Below are positions 7,960 through 16,715 of a DNA stretch of 38,030 nucleotides, piece after piece. Origin of the DNA: Bacteroidaceae bacterium (GTDB lineage: Bacteria; Bacteroidota; Bacteroidia; Bacteroidales; Bacteroidaceae). The notes beneath the pieces were generated by a model, which had not been told where the DNA came from, ran no database searches, and saw only the letters and a program-made list of their open reading frames with translations. The first letter of the stretch is position 1. Each line of letters opens with the position of its first letter. The translations under genes were made by a program, and so were the position numbers. The DNA is taken from contig JAKSLP010000030.1 in the NCBI GenBank assembly GCA_024401115.1, positions 1 through 38,030 on the forward strand, in the 5' to 3' direction.

Positions 7960-10374
7960 TTAGAAATGTAATCTCACATCCACTCCCAACTGGAATGGTT
8001 TCCCGTGTTGCTCAAAACCTCGTCCCATGCTGATAAAGGCAAAGGTGTTGTAACGGGTGTTGGTCAGATTGCGTCCCCAGAAGTTTATCTGGAGATTCTT
8101 GCTGTCCAGGGTAATGTTTGCATTAGGTAGAACGTAGAAATTCTGCTTGTTTTTGTCGTTTAGTGCACTGTTCACATCCCCCTCGTTCATTTCTGTCCAA
8201 TAGATACGTCCTGCACCGGTCAGGTTGACTCCGAATGTCAGCGTGTTGAAATAGCTGTTATTCAGGAATACATTATAATTAGCACCTACGTTCAGGGTGT
8301 GCATAGGAACGAATGGTACATAATTGCCTGCATAGTCCTGAACATCTTTTTCTGATGCTTTCTTGAAAGTGGCATGGGTATATCCGTAATTCAGGAACGC
8401 ACTCAGGTTGCGGTTAAATACCGCACGTCCGCTCAACTCGAATCCATAGCTCTGGCTTCTGCCGGCATTTACCATCATACGTCCCATTCCGTAGTTGGTA
8501 AACTTGGCCAACTGCTGGTTGCGGGTGTCCATCAGGAATGCAGCCATATCCATTTGCAAGCGCTGGTTGTTGGTACTGAGGTGAGCGCCAATCTCGTAAT
8601 TCCAGGTATATTCTGGCTTGTATGTCACCACATCAGCCTCGTTCTCTTCCTCCACGATAGGCATCTTATCCAGATATCCCTTGATCATATTGATGACCTG
8701 AGCAGGCATGCCTCTCTTGGCCAACATATCCAGATAATCACCGGTACCCTGCTTGATGCCTATCATCATGTTGTTGCGCAATCTGTCTTGCAACAGGTCG
8801 GAGAACATCTGTACGTTGTATCCGCCCGAACGGTATCCCTTGGATACGGATGCATAAATGTTGTTACTGCTGTCAAAATCGTATTTTAGCGCAAACTTAG
8901 GTAGCAGCTGGGTGTAGCTGTTGCTGAGCTTGTTGTGGAATGCCGCCTCAGATACCAGGTCTTTCAGTTCGATAGGCATTCGTGCACTGTTCATCTTGAA
9001 GTCATAGTTGATCCGCCCGTCTGCATTGTATTCCATGCGGGTATGCTCATAATCCAGTCGCAAGCCGATGGTGGCAGAGAACTTGTCTGTCAGGTGGAAG
9101 GTGGACTGGTGAAAGAGTGCTCCATTCGTCACTGGAGTCCTAAAGATACCACTGTCTACCATCTCCGGATCATTGATGGTTACGCCCATGCTCATTCCGG
9201 CAGCACTCAAGTCTGGCATGTAGGAGTTGATAAGTCCCTGCATCCATTTTACACCGTCACCGTGAAAGGTAACAGGACCGATGGTTCTCAGGCCTTGAAC
9301 AAATCCGCTGGCACCCATAACCCAATCCCAAGTGCGGTTGCCCTTGCTGCGGAAGGTGATTTCCTCATTCAGCGTGTTCAGGTTCTGTTTTTGTTCCAGG
9401 GTGAAAATATCAGTCGAGATGAAATCCTGATCCAGGAACATCCGGTCGTTCAGATGCTGGTAGCCGGTCGTGGCATTCATTACGAACTGTGGAGCCTGGT
9501 ATTCTATATTCACACCTGCATTGAACAGGTTTCTGCGATAGCTGCTTGGACGGTTGTTGCTGATTTCACCCTTTGGGGTATTGAAACTGTCGTCACCACC
9601 TATATAATAATAAGGATAGCCTCCCTCATCGGAATAGTCATAACTGATGTTGAAATCCACTTTCAGGGCATCGCTGGCCTGCCAGATACCGCGCACACGG
9701 GTACCGGCCGACTGCATGTCGTCGTTCTTCTTACCGGTGGTGATGTTCTTGAAGAAACCGTCTGATCCTTCATAGTAGCCTCCGCCACTGAAGGCAAACT
9801 TATCACTTACCCGGTGATAATGGGTAATGGATGCCGTACGGCGGTTCTCCTTGGTGGCAAATCCTAGCTTCAAGTCGGTACCCTGGTAATTGAAGGGATT
9901 GCGGGTGTGAATCTTAATCAGGCCGGCCATGGTGTTCCGGCCATACAGGGTGCCTTGAGGGCCGCGAAGAATATCAATTCGCTCAATATCGTAGAAATTG
10001 AAATCAAATGCGCTCTTGTCAATATAGGGCACATTATCCACATACATACCCACTGCAGGGGTGTTAATACGTGAACCGACACCGCGGATATATACTGCTG
10101 AGGTCAGGTGCGATCCGTAATCGGGCATGAAGAAATTAGGTGATATGGTACTTGCACCTTTCAGCGACATGACCCGATTGACCTGCATGTCCTGAGCCGA
10201 AATCAGCGATACGGCATTGGGCGATTGGCGTAACTTAGTGGATTCTTTAGGCGAGGAAACGACAATGATTTCCTCCAAATCAAAGACTTTTATCGAATCT
10301 GCCGGAGTCTGTGCCCAAACAGCTGAGGCTGAGGTCAGCAGAGCTGTAGTGAATAATAATTTGTGATGAACCAT
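7960..10374 (-). CDS. TonB-dependent outer-membrane receptor
   Basis: 804 residues. A signal peptide (about residues 1-21, cleavage after AVWAQ) is followed by a TonB-box-like segment (FDLEEIIVVSS), a plug domain (about 45-160; VYIRGVGSR, GMYVDN, IERIDILRGPQGTLYGRNTMAG) and a beta-barrel ending in an aromatic residue (VDVRLHF). It lacks the N-terminal carboxypeptidase-like domain and the SusD partner of SusC-type glycan systems. It resembles iron/siderophore or cofactor receptors instead, and the plug-barrel form is like FyuA/CirA-type receptors. The barrel has a long unusual Met-rich insert (about residues 525-580). It is downstream of, and probably controlled by, the LuxR-type regulator at 10454-11044. 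The ligand cannot be read from the sequence. Confidence 0.9.
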   Translation of the reverse strand: MVHHKLLFTTALLTSASAVWAQTPADSIKVFDLEEIIVVSSPKESTKLRQSPNAVSLISAQDMQVNRVMSLKGASTISPNFFMPDYGSHLTSAVYIRGVGSRINTPAVGMYVDNVPYIDKSAFDFNFYDIERIDILRGPQGTLYGRNTMAGLIKIHTRNPFNYQGTDLKLGFATKENRRTASITHYHRVSDKFAFSGGGYYEGSDGFFKNITTGKKNDDMQSAGTRVRGIWQASDALKVDFNISYDYSDEGGYPYYYIGGDDSFNTPKGEISNNRPSSYRRNLFNAGVNIEYQAPQFVMNATTGYQHLNDRMFLDQDFISTDIFTLEQKQNLNTLNEEITFRSKGNRTWDWVMGASGFVQGLRTIGPVTFHGDGVKWMQGLINSYMPDLSAAGMSMGVTINDPEMVDSGIFRTPVTNGALFHQSTFHLTDKFSATIGLRLDYEHTRMEYNADGRINYDFKMNSARMPIELKDLVSEAAFHNKLSNSYTQLLPKFALKYDFDSSNNIYASVSKGYRSGGYNVQMFSDLLQDRLRNNMMIGIKQGTGDYLDMLAKRGMPAQVINMIKGYLDKMPIVEEENEADVVTYKPEYTWNYEIGAHLSTNNQRLQMDMAAFLMDTRNQQLAKFTNYGMGRMMVNAGRSQSYGFELSGRAVFNRNLSAFLNYGYTHATFKKASEKDVQDYAGNYVPFVPMHTLNVGANYNVFLNNSYFNTLTFGVNLTGAGRIYWTEMNEGDVNSALNDKNKQNFYVLPNANITLDSKNLQINFWGRNLTNTRYNTFAFISMGRGFEQHGKPFQLGVDVRLHF

Positions 10375-10403
10375 TTTTGTAACTCAAATAAACTTTGCGG
10401 GTG

Positions 10404-10435
10404 CAAAGTAACACCAAAGCTACAAGTCTTGCAAT
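10404..10435 (-). promoter_or_regulatory. Weak promoter for the TonB receptor
   Basis: On the minus strand TTACTTTG (10404-10411) differs at one base from TAnnTTTG. ATTG at 10432-10435 is 20 nt upstream and one base off TTTG. The two mismatches suggest a promoter needing activation, consistent with the adjacent LuxR-type gene. Confidence 0.4.
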
Positions 10436-10453
10436 CCTAATAAATGAGGATTT

Positions 10454-11044
10454 TTAAAGGTCGCCCACTTGTACGTATCCGTTAAGAAGTGCATAAACCG
10501 TAAGGCCGGAAACCGTTCGAATGCCCAATTTGTCCATGATATTCTTCCGGTGTGAGATGACGGTGGTAAGGCTAATGTTTAACTCTTCTGCAATTTCTTT
10601 GTTGATACAACCTTTGACAATCAGAACTAAAACTTCCATTTCACGGGTAGACAGAATAGGCTTGGATGGTTCTTGAGGTTCGTGCTCTGTACGATGCTTG
10701 TTCTTGTGCATGGACATGATGTCCCGAATCAGGCCAGCTTCCGACTGGCAGACATTGAGGGTAAGCGCATTGGTCAGCTGCGGCATGCTGTCGCCGTTGG
10801 TCAAAACAATAGGTCTGGGCCGTTGGTCTCTGAAAAAGCAGGCATGCTGGATATACATCTGTGCAGAGACAAACATATGCGCAAAGCTGTCAGGACCGGC
10901 CTTCTGCAAATCTTCAATATTCTGGAATGTGCGGATAGAAATACCAGGCATAATCATCTCCAGCAGGTCGGCCAGGCCGATGCAGGTCAGCACATTGCTG
11001 TCAACAATGGCAAATTTAGGTGGCATGTCTGGCATCCTGTTCAT
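10454..11044 (-). CDS. LuxR/NarL-type transcription regulator with a degenerate receiver
   Basis: 196 residues. The C-terminal LuxR helix-turn-helix (about 131-190) is clear: LSTREMEVLVLIVKG, NKEIAEELNISLTTVISHRKNIMDKL. The N-terminal 110 residues have a receiver-like beginning (FAIVDSNVLTCIGLADLLE) and an LTNG strand. The usual acidic pair is reduced to one Asp (Asp15), and the phosphoacceptor strand reads FVSAQ (58-62), with Ser60 where Asp would be. Phosphorylation by a histidine kinase is therefore unlikely, and none is nearby. The start overlaps the stop of the upstream NigD-like gene (ATGA). It is the last gene of the PASTA-rluD-ddl operon and sits just upstream of the TonB receptor, its probable target. 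Confidence 0.85.
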   Translation of the reverse strand: MNRMPDMPPKFAIVDSNVLTCIGLADLLEMIMPGISIRTFQNIEDLQKAGPDSFAHMFVSAQMYIQHACFFRDQRPRPIVLTNGDSMPQLTNALTLNVCQSEAGLIRDIMSMHKNKHRTEHEPQEPSKPILSTREMEVLVLIVKGCINKEIAEELNISLTTVISHRKNIMDKLGIRTVSGLTVYALLNGYVQVGDL

Positions 11045-11682
11045 TTTACAAATCCGTATGTTTTAAGTCCCTCGTAAGTGGTAATATGCATATAAATACT
11101 GTCACCGTCCTCCAAGTCCAGCGATTGAAGCGGGCAGGACATGAATACCTCTTTGGTAAAAGCCTCCGGATCGTTATTCTGGTTGTGGAACAGTGTCAGG
11201 TCAATCCTTTGCTTTCCGTTCGCTGCTGGTTGCAGTTCTGTCTTTACAAAATGCAATTTCTGAGTCTTCTCCTGCTTGGTCATCACTCCCAGATGAAGAT
11301 TGATATAATTGCCGCTCTTCCATACACTGGTAATCTTTACGGGATCAACAAGTATGGAATCATTGAAATGAGCCGGAAGTTCAGGATGAGGTGACTGTAG
11401 AATGCTCAATCCGTAAAGGGTGACAGTTCTCTCATCGTCAATGCTAAACCGGCAGCGCACCCGATAAGTAGAGTCGGGAGTTCCATCCTCCAGAAGCGCC
11501 TTTTTGGAGAGAGAGTATTCCTTGCCGTCATCGCTTCGCAGCAGTTTGATGTTTCGGCTATTGTCCGTGTCGATTTCCACCATGTCCGTCAGTAGGTCCG
11601 GATAATGGTAGTCTTCGTCCTTACATGCCCAAAGCAGAAGGATAGAGCATATCAGAAGTATGTTACTTGCATGCTTCCTCAT
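11041..11682 (-). CDS. NigD-like lipoprotein
   Basis: 213 residues. A lipoprotein signal peptide with lipobox LLWAC places the lipidated Cys at residue 20, followed by an acidic KDEDYHYPD linker, so outer-membrane export is likely. The rest alternates beta strands (VEIDTDNSRNIKLLRSDDGKEY, CRFSIDDERTVTLYGLSIL, INLHLGVMTKQE) and resembles the two-domain NigD family of Bacteroidetes, whose function is unknown. The ATG at 11682 is chosen over one seven codons upstream because it gives a normal lipoprotein signal; it overlaps the acyltransferase end by 20 nt. Its stop overlaps the start of the LuxR-type gene. This coupling suggests that the lipoprotein, regulator and receptor form one system. The family call rests on overall pattern only. 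Confidence 0.65.
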   Translation of the reverse strand: MRKHASNILLICSILLLWACKDEDYHYPDLLTDMVEIDTDNSRNIKLLRSDDGKEYSLSKKALLEDGTPDSTYRVRCRFSIDDERTVTLYGLSILQSPHPELPAHFNDSILVDPVKITSVWKSGNYINLHLGVMTKQEKTQKLHFVKTELQPAANGKQRIDLTLFHNQNNDPEAFTKEVFMSCPLQSLDLEDGDSIYMHITTYEGLKTYGFVK

Positions 11683-12820
11683 AATTGAACACCGGATTGG
11701 CATACATGGTTAATATTCGCTCACGTAAGAATTCAACATCCTTGTTTTCTATGTCGATTTTCTGAATGCGGCTCTCCAGATAATCCAGGAAAGTCTGTTT
11801 CTCTTTCGCTGTGAATTTCTCTTCATAACCGCCACGTAATAAATGAGCGGCTACATAGTTGCCCGGATATAGCTTGTAGCTCTGATGGATGGCCTTGTCC
11901 ATGCGGCGAGCCACCTCGGTAAAGAACTCAGCCTTAGGAAGGTCGGCCAGCTCATCCAACCACTCGTTGATGCAAGGGGCACACTCGTAGTGCACCTGAC
12001 CCTTCTGTCCCCAGATACCAATCTTCATGTTGTCCAGGTCGTCCTGCTTGCTCTTCTTGAAACCGGCATTATCACGCTTCTGCTGGAATTCCTTGGCTTT
12101 CAGGTAGTCGCATGGATCGTACTCGTAGCTGATGGCCATAGGGATGATGTGCATGTGCTTCAGTCTTTCCAGTGGAGAGCCTTCACCGCCCAGGGTCAGC
12201 ATTTTCAGCACCGATTCCTGAGTGCGGTCATTGGAATCCTTGGCACGTCCCTCACGCTGGGCAATCCAGATGTTCTCGCGCTTCTCGTTGACGGCAAAGT
12301 GCATGTATCGGCTCATCAGCATACTGCTCTGTAGCAACTCGCGAGGAGAAAGACCACGACGTACGGTGAATGCCTTGTTCAGTCGTACCAGTTTCTTAAT
12401 CCAGGGATAGATCAGCAGGTTGTCGCCAATGGCAATTTCCACGGTGGTAGGGTATCCGCCCTTAAAAAGCTTAACATCCAGAATGGCACTGTCCAATACA
12501 ATGTCACGGTGATTGCTGATATAGGTATATCGACCCTCTTTGTCTGGCAATGGGTGTCCGCCAAAGGTGCATTTCGTGGTGCATTTATGAATCAGGTAGT
12601 TCATTGCCGGCAACATGAAACGCTTTTGGAAATCCAGGGGAGTCTTGACACCTATGCAGGCCAGACGCAAGATGCCGTTGCGGATGCCTTTGGGCAACCA
12701 GGGTGCAGCACCTTTTATAATATGTGAAAACTGACGGTCTTCAATCAGCTCCTTCAGTACCTGCTGAACCTCTTCCGGTTCGTAAGGCCGTATCTCGTCA
12801 AATTCTGCTGGTGTCTTCAT
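11663..12820 (-). CDS. PlsB/PlsC-like glycerolipid acyltransferase family protein
   Basis: 385 residues, predicted cytoplasmic-face membrane-associated acyltransferase. Motifs: ISNHRDIVLDSA (catalytic His region), FTVRRGLS (glycerol-phosphate-binding region) and IAQREGRAKDSND (equivalent of the EG motif). In the first motif the spacing between His and the second Asp is five residues rather than the canonical HX4D. HRD alone may supply the acid, or this is a Bacteroidetes-specific variant. Likely role: acyl transfer to glycerol phosphate, lysophosphatidate or another lipid; the substrate is not determinable. It is 9 nt after ddl and overlaps the NigD-like gene, inside an envelope-biogenesis operon. 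Confidence 0.75.
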   Translation of the reverse strand: MKTPAEFDEIRPYEPEEVQQVLKELIEDRQFSHIIKGAAPWLPKGIRNGILRLACIGVKTPLDFQKRFMLPAMNYLIHKCTTKCTFGGHPLPDKEGRYTYISNHRDIVLDSAILDVKLFKGGYPTTVEIAIGDNLLIYPWIKKLVRLNKAFTVRRGLSPRELLQSSMLMSRYMHFAVNEKRENIWIAQREGRAKDSNDRTQESVLKMLTLGGEGSPLERLKHMHIIPMAISYEYDPCDYLKAKEFQQKRDNAGFKKSKQDDLDNMKIGIWGQKGQVHYECAPCINEWLDELADLPKAEFFTEVARRMDKAIHQSYKLYPGNYVAAHLLRGGYEEKFTAKEKQTFLDYLESRIQKIDIENKDVEFLRERILTMYANPVFNYEEACK

Positions 12821-12829
12821 TGCTGTGTC

Positions 12830-13807
12830 TTATAATTGGTTTTCGATGATTTCGGTAAGCACATCCTTCATCTCCATGCCTGCTGCACGTACCTGCTGAG
12901 GAATGAAACTGGTTGCGGTCATGCCCGGAGTGGTGTTAATCTCCAGCATATTGATCTTATCGCCTTCGGTAATGATGTAATCCACGCGGATAATACCGTT
13001 ACAACCCAGAATCTGATAGATGGCAGCATTCAGGCGATGCACTCTGTCGGTAACCTCGTCCGACAGGCGGGCAGGAGTGATTTCCTGAACCTCACCGTTG
13101 TATTTGGCATTATAATCGAAGAACTCGTTGGCAGGAACAACCTCGGTGATAGGCAGTGCCACCTCGCGCTTGCTGGTCTTGTAATGACCGCAACTGATTT
13201 CTGTTCCCTGCATGAATGCCTCGATAATCACCTCGCCGCCTATTTCAGCCATGGCTGCCTCGATGGCAGGCTGAATCTGTTCCGCAGTCTTGACCTTGGT
13301 GGTACCGAAACTGCTGCCACCTGCATTAGGCTTAATGAAACATGGCAATCCTACTCGGCAGATGACCTCCTCGTTGCTGATGGTCTGTCCCTTGCGGATC
13401 ATAATGGATTCAGCTACACTGATACCCCAGCTCTTTAGATACTGGTTCAGGGTGAACTTGTTGAAGGTCAAAGCCTCAACCAATACACCACTGGTTGAAT
13501 AAGGAATCTTCATCAGATCCAGGTAACCCTGCAGTAAACCATTCTCACCCGGAGTGCCGTGAATGGTGATGTAGCAGTAGTCAGGCTTAACCTTGGTACT
13601 GCCCTCCATGAATGAGAAATCATTGCGGTCCACGGTAGCTCTTGTGCCGTCGTTCAGTCGTGCCTCCCAAACGGTACCGGTGATTTCAACAACATAAACA
13701 TTATATCTTTCCTTATCCATAAAGGAATAGATACCTTGTGCAGAACGAAGTGACACATCATGCTCAGATGAGTCGCCTCCTGCTATGATTGCAACAGTCT
13801 TTTTCAT
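12830..13807 (-). CDS. ddl: D-alanine--D-alanine ligase
   Basis: ATP-grasp ligase making the D-Ala-D-Ala end of the peptidoglycan stem peptide, which MurF (35073-36374) later uses. 325 residues. Motifs: GGDSSEHDVSLRS (9-22 region, substrate Glu), IHGTPGENG, the ATP-grasp loop KPNAGGSSFGTTKV, and the metal-binding end MLEINTTPGMT. All expected catalytic residues are present. Its ATG overlaps the rluD stop by ATGA. Confidence 0.96.
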   Translation of the reverse strand: MKKTVAIIAGGDSSEHDVSLRSAQGIYSFMDKERYNVYVVEITGTVWEARLNDGTRATVDRNDFSFMEGSTKVKPDYCYITIHGTPGENGLLQGYLDLMKIPYSTSGVLVEALTFNKFTLNQYLKSWGISVAESIMIRKGQTISNEEVICRVGLPCFIKPNAGGSSFGTTKVKTAEQIQPAIEAAMAEIGGEVIIEAFMQGTEISCGHYKTSKREVALPITEVVPANEFFDYNAKYNGEVQEITPARLSDEVTDRVHRLNAAIYQILGCNGIIRVDYIITEGDKINMLEINTTPGMTATSFIPQQVRAAGMEMKDVLTEIIENQL

Positions 13808-14907
13808 TTGATTTGTAAATTACCTATATAATTGCGCCACCTTTCCAGCAATAGGGTGAAATCATCCGGAAGCTCAGAGGTGAAAAATAATTGTTTTCCT
13901 GTGCGTGGGTGCTCAAAGCCTAGAGTCTTGGCGTGCAGGGCCTGACGGGGGCATGCCGCAAAACAGTTCTGCACAAACTGACGGTAGGTGCTGGAAGGCG
14001 TACCTTTTAATATCTCGTTTCCGCCATAGCGCTCGTCATTAAACAGAATATGGCCGATGCTTTTCATGTGTGCACGGATCTGATGGGTTCGTCCTGTCTC
14101 CAGCACACATTTCACCAGGGTTACATAACCCAACCGCTCCAATACCGTATAATGGGTGACGGCACTCTTTCCTATGCCCGAATCCGGATCGTAAACGGTC
14201 ATCTGCATGCGGTCTTTCGGATGGCGGCCGATGTTGCCTACGATTGTCCCGCTGTTCTGCTCCACGTGTCCCCAAACCAGGGCATTGTATTCACGTTGGG
14301 TGGTCTTGTGGAAGAACTGACGGCTCAGATGAGTCTTGGCATCCGGAGTCTTGGCAACCACCAGAAGGCCCGATGTGTCTTTGTCTATTCGGTGCACCAG
14401 TCCCACTCCCGGATCATTAGGGTCATAATCGGGATTATCACGCAGATGCCAGGCAATGGCATTGACCAAGGTGCCGGTATAATTACCACAACCCGGATGC
14501 ACCACCAGTCCTGCAGGCTTGTTGATGACCATCAAGTCTGCATCTTCGTAAACTACATCGATTGGAATATCTTCGGGGTCGATGGTGGTCTCGTAGCGCG
14601 GACGGTCCATCATTACGGTGATGATATCGCAAGGCTTAACCTTATAACTGCTTTTTACAGGCTTGCCGTTAGCCATGACAAAACCGGCATCGGCAGCCTT
14701 CTGGACACGGTTACGTGAAACACCACCGTTCAGGCGGTCCATCAGGTATTTGTCTACGCGCATAGGCGCCTGACCTTTATCTACGGTCATGCGGAAATGC
14801 TCGTACAGTTGTCCTGTCTCTTCTCCGTCCTCTAACTCGTCATCCTTCCAGTCTTCAGCATCTGCCAAATCCGGGTCAGACCAGTTTTCCACATCAGAAC
14901 CAATCAT
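13804..14907 (-). CDS. rluD: RluA/RluD-family 23S rRNA pseudouridine synthase
   Basis: 367 residues. An acidic N-terminal extension (about 1-35) ending LYEHFRM is followed by an S4 RNA-binding domain (about 48-105; MRVDKYLMDRL) and the pseudouridine synthase domain. Catalytic motif HRIDKDTSG is at 172-180 with Asp175 as the nucleophile; LETGRTHQIRAHM is the conserved second motif. Likely target is 23S rRNA helix 69 by family analogy. The first ATG overlaps the PASTA gene end by 14 nt; a downstream start at 14790 would remove the acidic extension, which I keep because similar extensions occur in Bacteroidetes homologues. Confidence 0.92.
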   Translation of the reverse strand: MIGSDVENWSDPDLADAEDWKDDELEDGEETGQLYEHFRMTVDKGQAPMRVDKYLMDRLNGGVSRNRVQKAADAGFVMANGKPVKSSYKVKPCDIITVMMDRPRYETTIDPEDIPIDVVYEDADLMVINKPAGLVVHPGCGNYTGTLVNAIAWHLRDNPDYDPNDPGVGLVHRIDKDTSGLLVVAKTPDAKTHLSRQFFHKTTQREYNALVWGHVEQNSGTIVGNIGRHPKDRMQMTVYDPDSGIGKSAVTHYTVLERLGYVTLVKCVLETGRTHQIRAHMKSIGHILFNDERYGGNEILKGTPSSTYRQFVQNCFAACPRQALHAKTLGFEHPRTGKQLFFTSELPDDFTLLLERWRNYIGNLQIK

Positions 14908-15610
14908 CCGATTTCTTTTTGGTTTCGGTGTCCTTCTTCTCCTTGTCCTTCTCTTTCTCCGTTATCTCCTTCAGCTTGGCGTCGTCGTCCAGCTCGGTAG
15001 AGTAAGCTCCGATATCATCCATGGTGAAATGCATGGTGCTGTCGGTATCGCCCTGCAGGAATCCGTTTCCGATAACCAGAGTCAGAGTGGCATCGCTCGG
15101 AATACGGTCGCCGGCAAAGATCTTGCGGCCACGGTACTTGATGGCATATACCCAGTCTTTTTCACCGTCTATGGTTTCAATAGGTCCCAGGTTCAATCCC
15201 ATACTTCTCAACTTAACCATAGCCTGACGCTTGGATGAGTTGTCAGCCAAATCCGGTAACACCAAGGTTGGGCTGCTGGCCGCATTGACGGTCAGGTACA
15301 CGGTACGGTTGCGCTTTACCTTCAAACCGGCAGCAGGAGTCTGGTCCACAATGCTGCCTGCAGGCTTGTCCTTGACATAGTCGGAATCCACAACCAGCAC
15401 CTCCAGGTTCATGTTGTGCAACTTATATTCTGCATCCGAGTATAGCAACCCTCTCACGTCCGGAACTTCAATACCTTGTCCGTGCCGGGTGTATAGTTTC
15501 ACTCCAATCTGGCAAAATAAGAACAGCGCGATTAAGAAGGAGGTTACTCCAAAGAAATGCAGCCAAAATGTGTTGGTTTTCACACCGGTTTTTATCTTTT
15601 TGAAATCCAT
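14894..15610 (-). CDS. Single-pass membrane protein with PASTA domains
   Basis: 238 residues: short cytoplasmic N-terminus, one transmembrane helix (about 14-38; FWLHFFGVTSFLIALFLFCQ), then extracytoplasmic PASTA repeats. The first starts IEVPDVRGLLYSDAEYKL, the second TLVLPDLADNSSKRQAMVKL. A highly charged Lys/Glu/Asp tail follows (from about residue 210). PASTA domains bind peptidoglycan stem peptides or beta-lactams in other proteins. Here there is no kinase or transpeptidase domain, so it is a stand-alone sensor or scaffold candidate. It heads the rluD-ddl operon, which fits a cell-wall role. Confidence 0.85.
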   Translation of the reverse strand: MDFKKIKTGVKTNTFWLHFFGVTSFLIALFLFCQIGVKLYTRHGQGIEVPDVRGLLYSDAEYKLHNMNLEVLVVDSDYVKDKPAGSIVDQTPAAGLKVKRNRTVYLTVNAASSPTLVLPDLADNSSKRQAMVKLRSMGLNLGPIETIDGEKDWVYAIKYRGRKIFAGDRIPSDATLTLVIGNGFLQGDTDSTMHFTMDDIGAYSTELDDDAKLKEITEKEKDKEKKDTETKKKSDDWF

Positions 15611-15635
15611 AAGACTCTATTTTCGAATTCGGTGG

Positions 15636-15666
15636 TAAAGATACAAAAAACAGCGTAAAAGGCAAC
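15636..15666 (-). promoter_or_regulatory. Candidate promoter of the PASTA-rluD-ddl operon, overlapping a terminator
   Basis: On the minus strand TATCTTTA (15636-15643) is one base off TAnnTTTG. GTTG (15663-15666) lies 19 nt upstream and is one base off TTTG. The -33 element falls in the loop of the rpmH terminator. Confidence 0.35.
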
Positions 15667-15684
15667 GCTTTTACGCTGTTTTTT
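15645..15684. terminator. Strong terminator downstream of rpmH
   Basis: Perfect 12-bp stem (15650-15661 with 15668-15679), loop GCAACG, extended by five A:T pairs on either side. It gives a U-run in both directions; functionally it ends rpmH on the minus strand. Confidence 0.92.
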
Positions 15685-15700
15685 GTATGAAGTATAATGA

Positions 15701-15868
15701 TTACTTCTTGTTGTTGATTCCGTTGAACTCGTCAGAAACGGTCAGTTTCTTACGACCCTTAGCACGACGGCTAGCCAAAACTCGGCGACCATTAGCGGTC
15801 TGCATTCTCTCACGGAAACCATGCTTGTTCTTTCTTCTTCTGTTAGAAGGCTGGAATGTTCTTTTCAT
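15701..15868 (-). CDS. rpmH: 50S ribosomal protein L34
   Basis: 55-residue basic protein beginning [18 protein letters not shown] and containing [22 protein letters not shown], the L34 signature. It packs against 23S rRNA in the large subunit. A short C-terminal extension ([12 protein letters not shown]) beyond the usual 44-46 residues is typical of Bacteroidetes. It is monocistronic between its own promoter and terminator, divergent from efp. Confidence 0.98.
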   Translation of the reverse strand: MKRTFQPSNRRRKNKHGFRERMQTANGRRVLASRRAKGRKKLTVSDEFNGINNKK

Positions 15869-15911
15869 CGTCTTATCTAATTTTTTATGTTTTTATCATC
15901 AATTCGGGCTG

Positions 15912-15943
15912 CAAAAGTAGAACTTTTTTTCATATTCTCCAAA
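15912..15943 (-). promoter_or_regulatory. rpmH promoter
   Basis: On the minus strand TTTG (15940-15943), 20-nt spacer, TACTTTTG (15912-15919): exact matches to both elements of the Bacteroidetes consensus. Leader of about 40 nt. Confidence 0.85.
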
Positions 15944-15969
15944 TGATAAGTGATTTTTACTCAAAACTT

Positions 15970-16001
15970 TTTGCAATTTTAAGTGATTTCTTGTAATTTT
16001 G
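15970..16001 (+). promoter_or_regulatory. efp promoter
   Basis: TTTG (15970-15973), 20-nt spacer, TAATTTTG (15994-16001): exact consensus, pointing at efp with a leader of about 50 nt. It is back-to-back with the rpmH promoter. Confidence 0.85.
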
Positions 16002-16054
16002 CGCCGATTTTTAAATGGAATAACTCATAATAATAAAATAATAAGGGAAAGATT

Positions 16055-16621
16055 ATGATTAATGCACAAGACATTAAGAACGGAACTTGCATTCGTATGG
16101 ACAACCAGTTGTACTTCTGCATCGAGTTCCTGCATGTGAAGCCAGGTAAGGGTAACACTTTCATGCGTACCAAGTTGAAGAATGTAGTTGACGGCCGCGT
16201 TTTGGAGCGTCGCTTTAACATTGGTGAGAAGCTGGAAGATGTTCGCGTAGAATTCCGCCCATACCAGTACTTGTATCAGGAAGGTGAGGATTACATCTTC
16301 ATGAACCAGGAGACTTTCGAGCAGATTCCAATCGCTCACGATTTGATCACTGGTGTTGACTTCATGAAGGAGGGTGACATCGTAAACGTTGTTTCTGATG
16401 CTTCTTCTGAGACCGTTCTGTACGCAGAAATGCCTATCAAGACCGTTTTGAAGATTACCTACACCGAGCCAGGTCTGAAGGGTGATACCGCTACCAACGC
16501 TAGCAAGCCTGCTACTGTTGAGACCGGTGCTACCGTTCGTGTACCTTTGTTCATCAACGAGGGTGAGTTGATTGAAATCGACACTCGCGATGGTTCATAC
16601 CAGAACCGTGTAAAGGCTTAA
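16055..16621 (+). CDS. efp: Translation elongation factor P
   Basis: 188 residues with the three-domain EF-P fold: KOW-like domain I with loop [14 protein letters not shown] (Lys32 at the tip, equivalent of the modified Lys34 of E. coli), OB domain II, and C-terminal OB domain III ending [24 protein letters not shown]. It relieves ribosome stalling at polyproline stretches. Codon use looks highly biased towards abundant codons, suggesting high expression. It has its own promoter and terminator. No epmA/epmB or other modification gene is adjacent. Confidence 0.97.
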   Translation: MINAQDIKNGTCIRMDNQLYFCIEFLHVKPGKGNTFMRTKLKNVVDGRVLERRFNIGEKLEDVRVEFRPYQYLYQEGEDYIFMNQETFEQIPIAHDLITGVDFMKEGDIVNVVSDASSETVLYAEMPIKTVLKITYTEPGLKGDTATNASKPATVETGATVRVPLFINEGELIEIDTRDGSYQNRVKA

Positions 16622-16641
16622 TCCACTTTTGTGATTAGTAT

Positions 16642-16678
16642 AAAAAGGCTGCCTCCCTGTTGGGACGGCAGCCTTTTT
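16642..16678 (+). terminator. efp terminator
   Basis: Stem GGCTGCC/GGCAGCC (16647-16653 and 16667-16673) enclosing an inner TCCC/GGGA stem, flanked by A5 and T5. Confidence 0.9.
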
Positions 16679-16715
16679 GCTGTCAAATATTATCGATTAT
16701 ATGGGGTATTTTTCG

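Noticed and set aside
7960..10374. SusC-type glycan importer
   Set aside because: No SusD gene adjacent and no N-terminal carboxypeptidase-like domain; it looks like a generic plug-barrel receptor.
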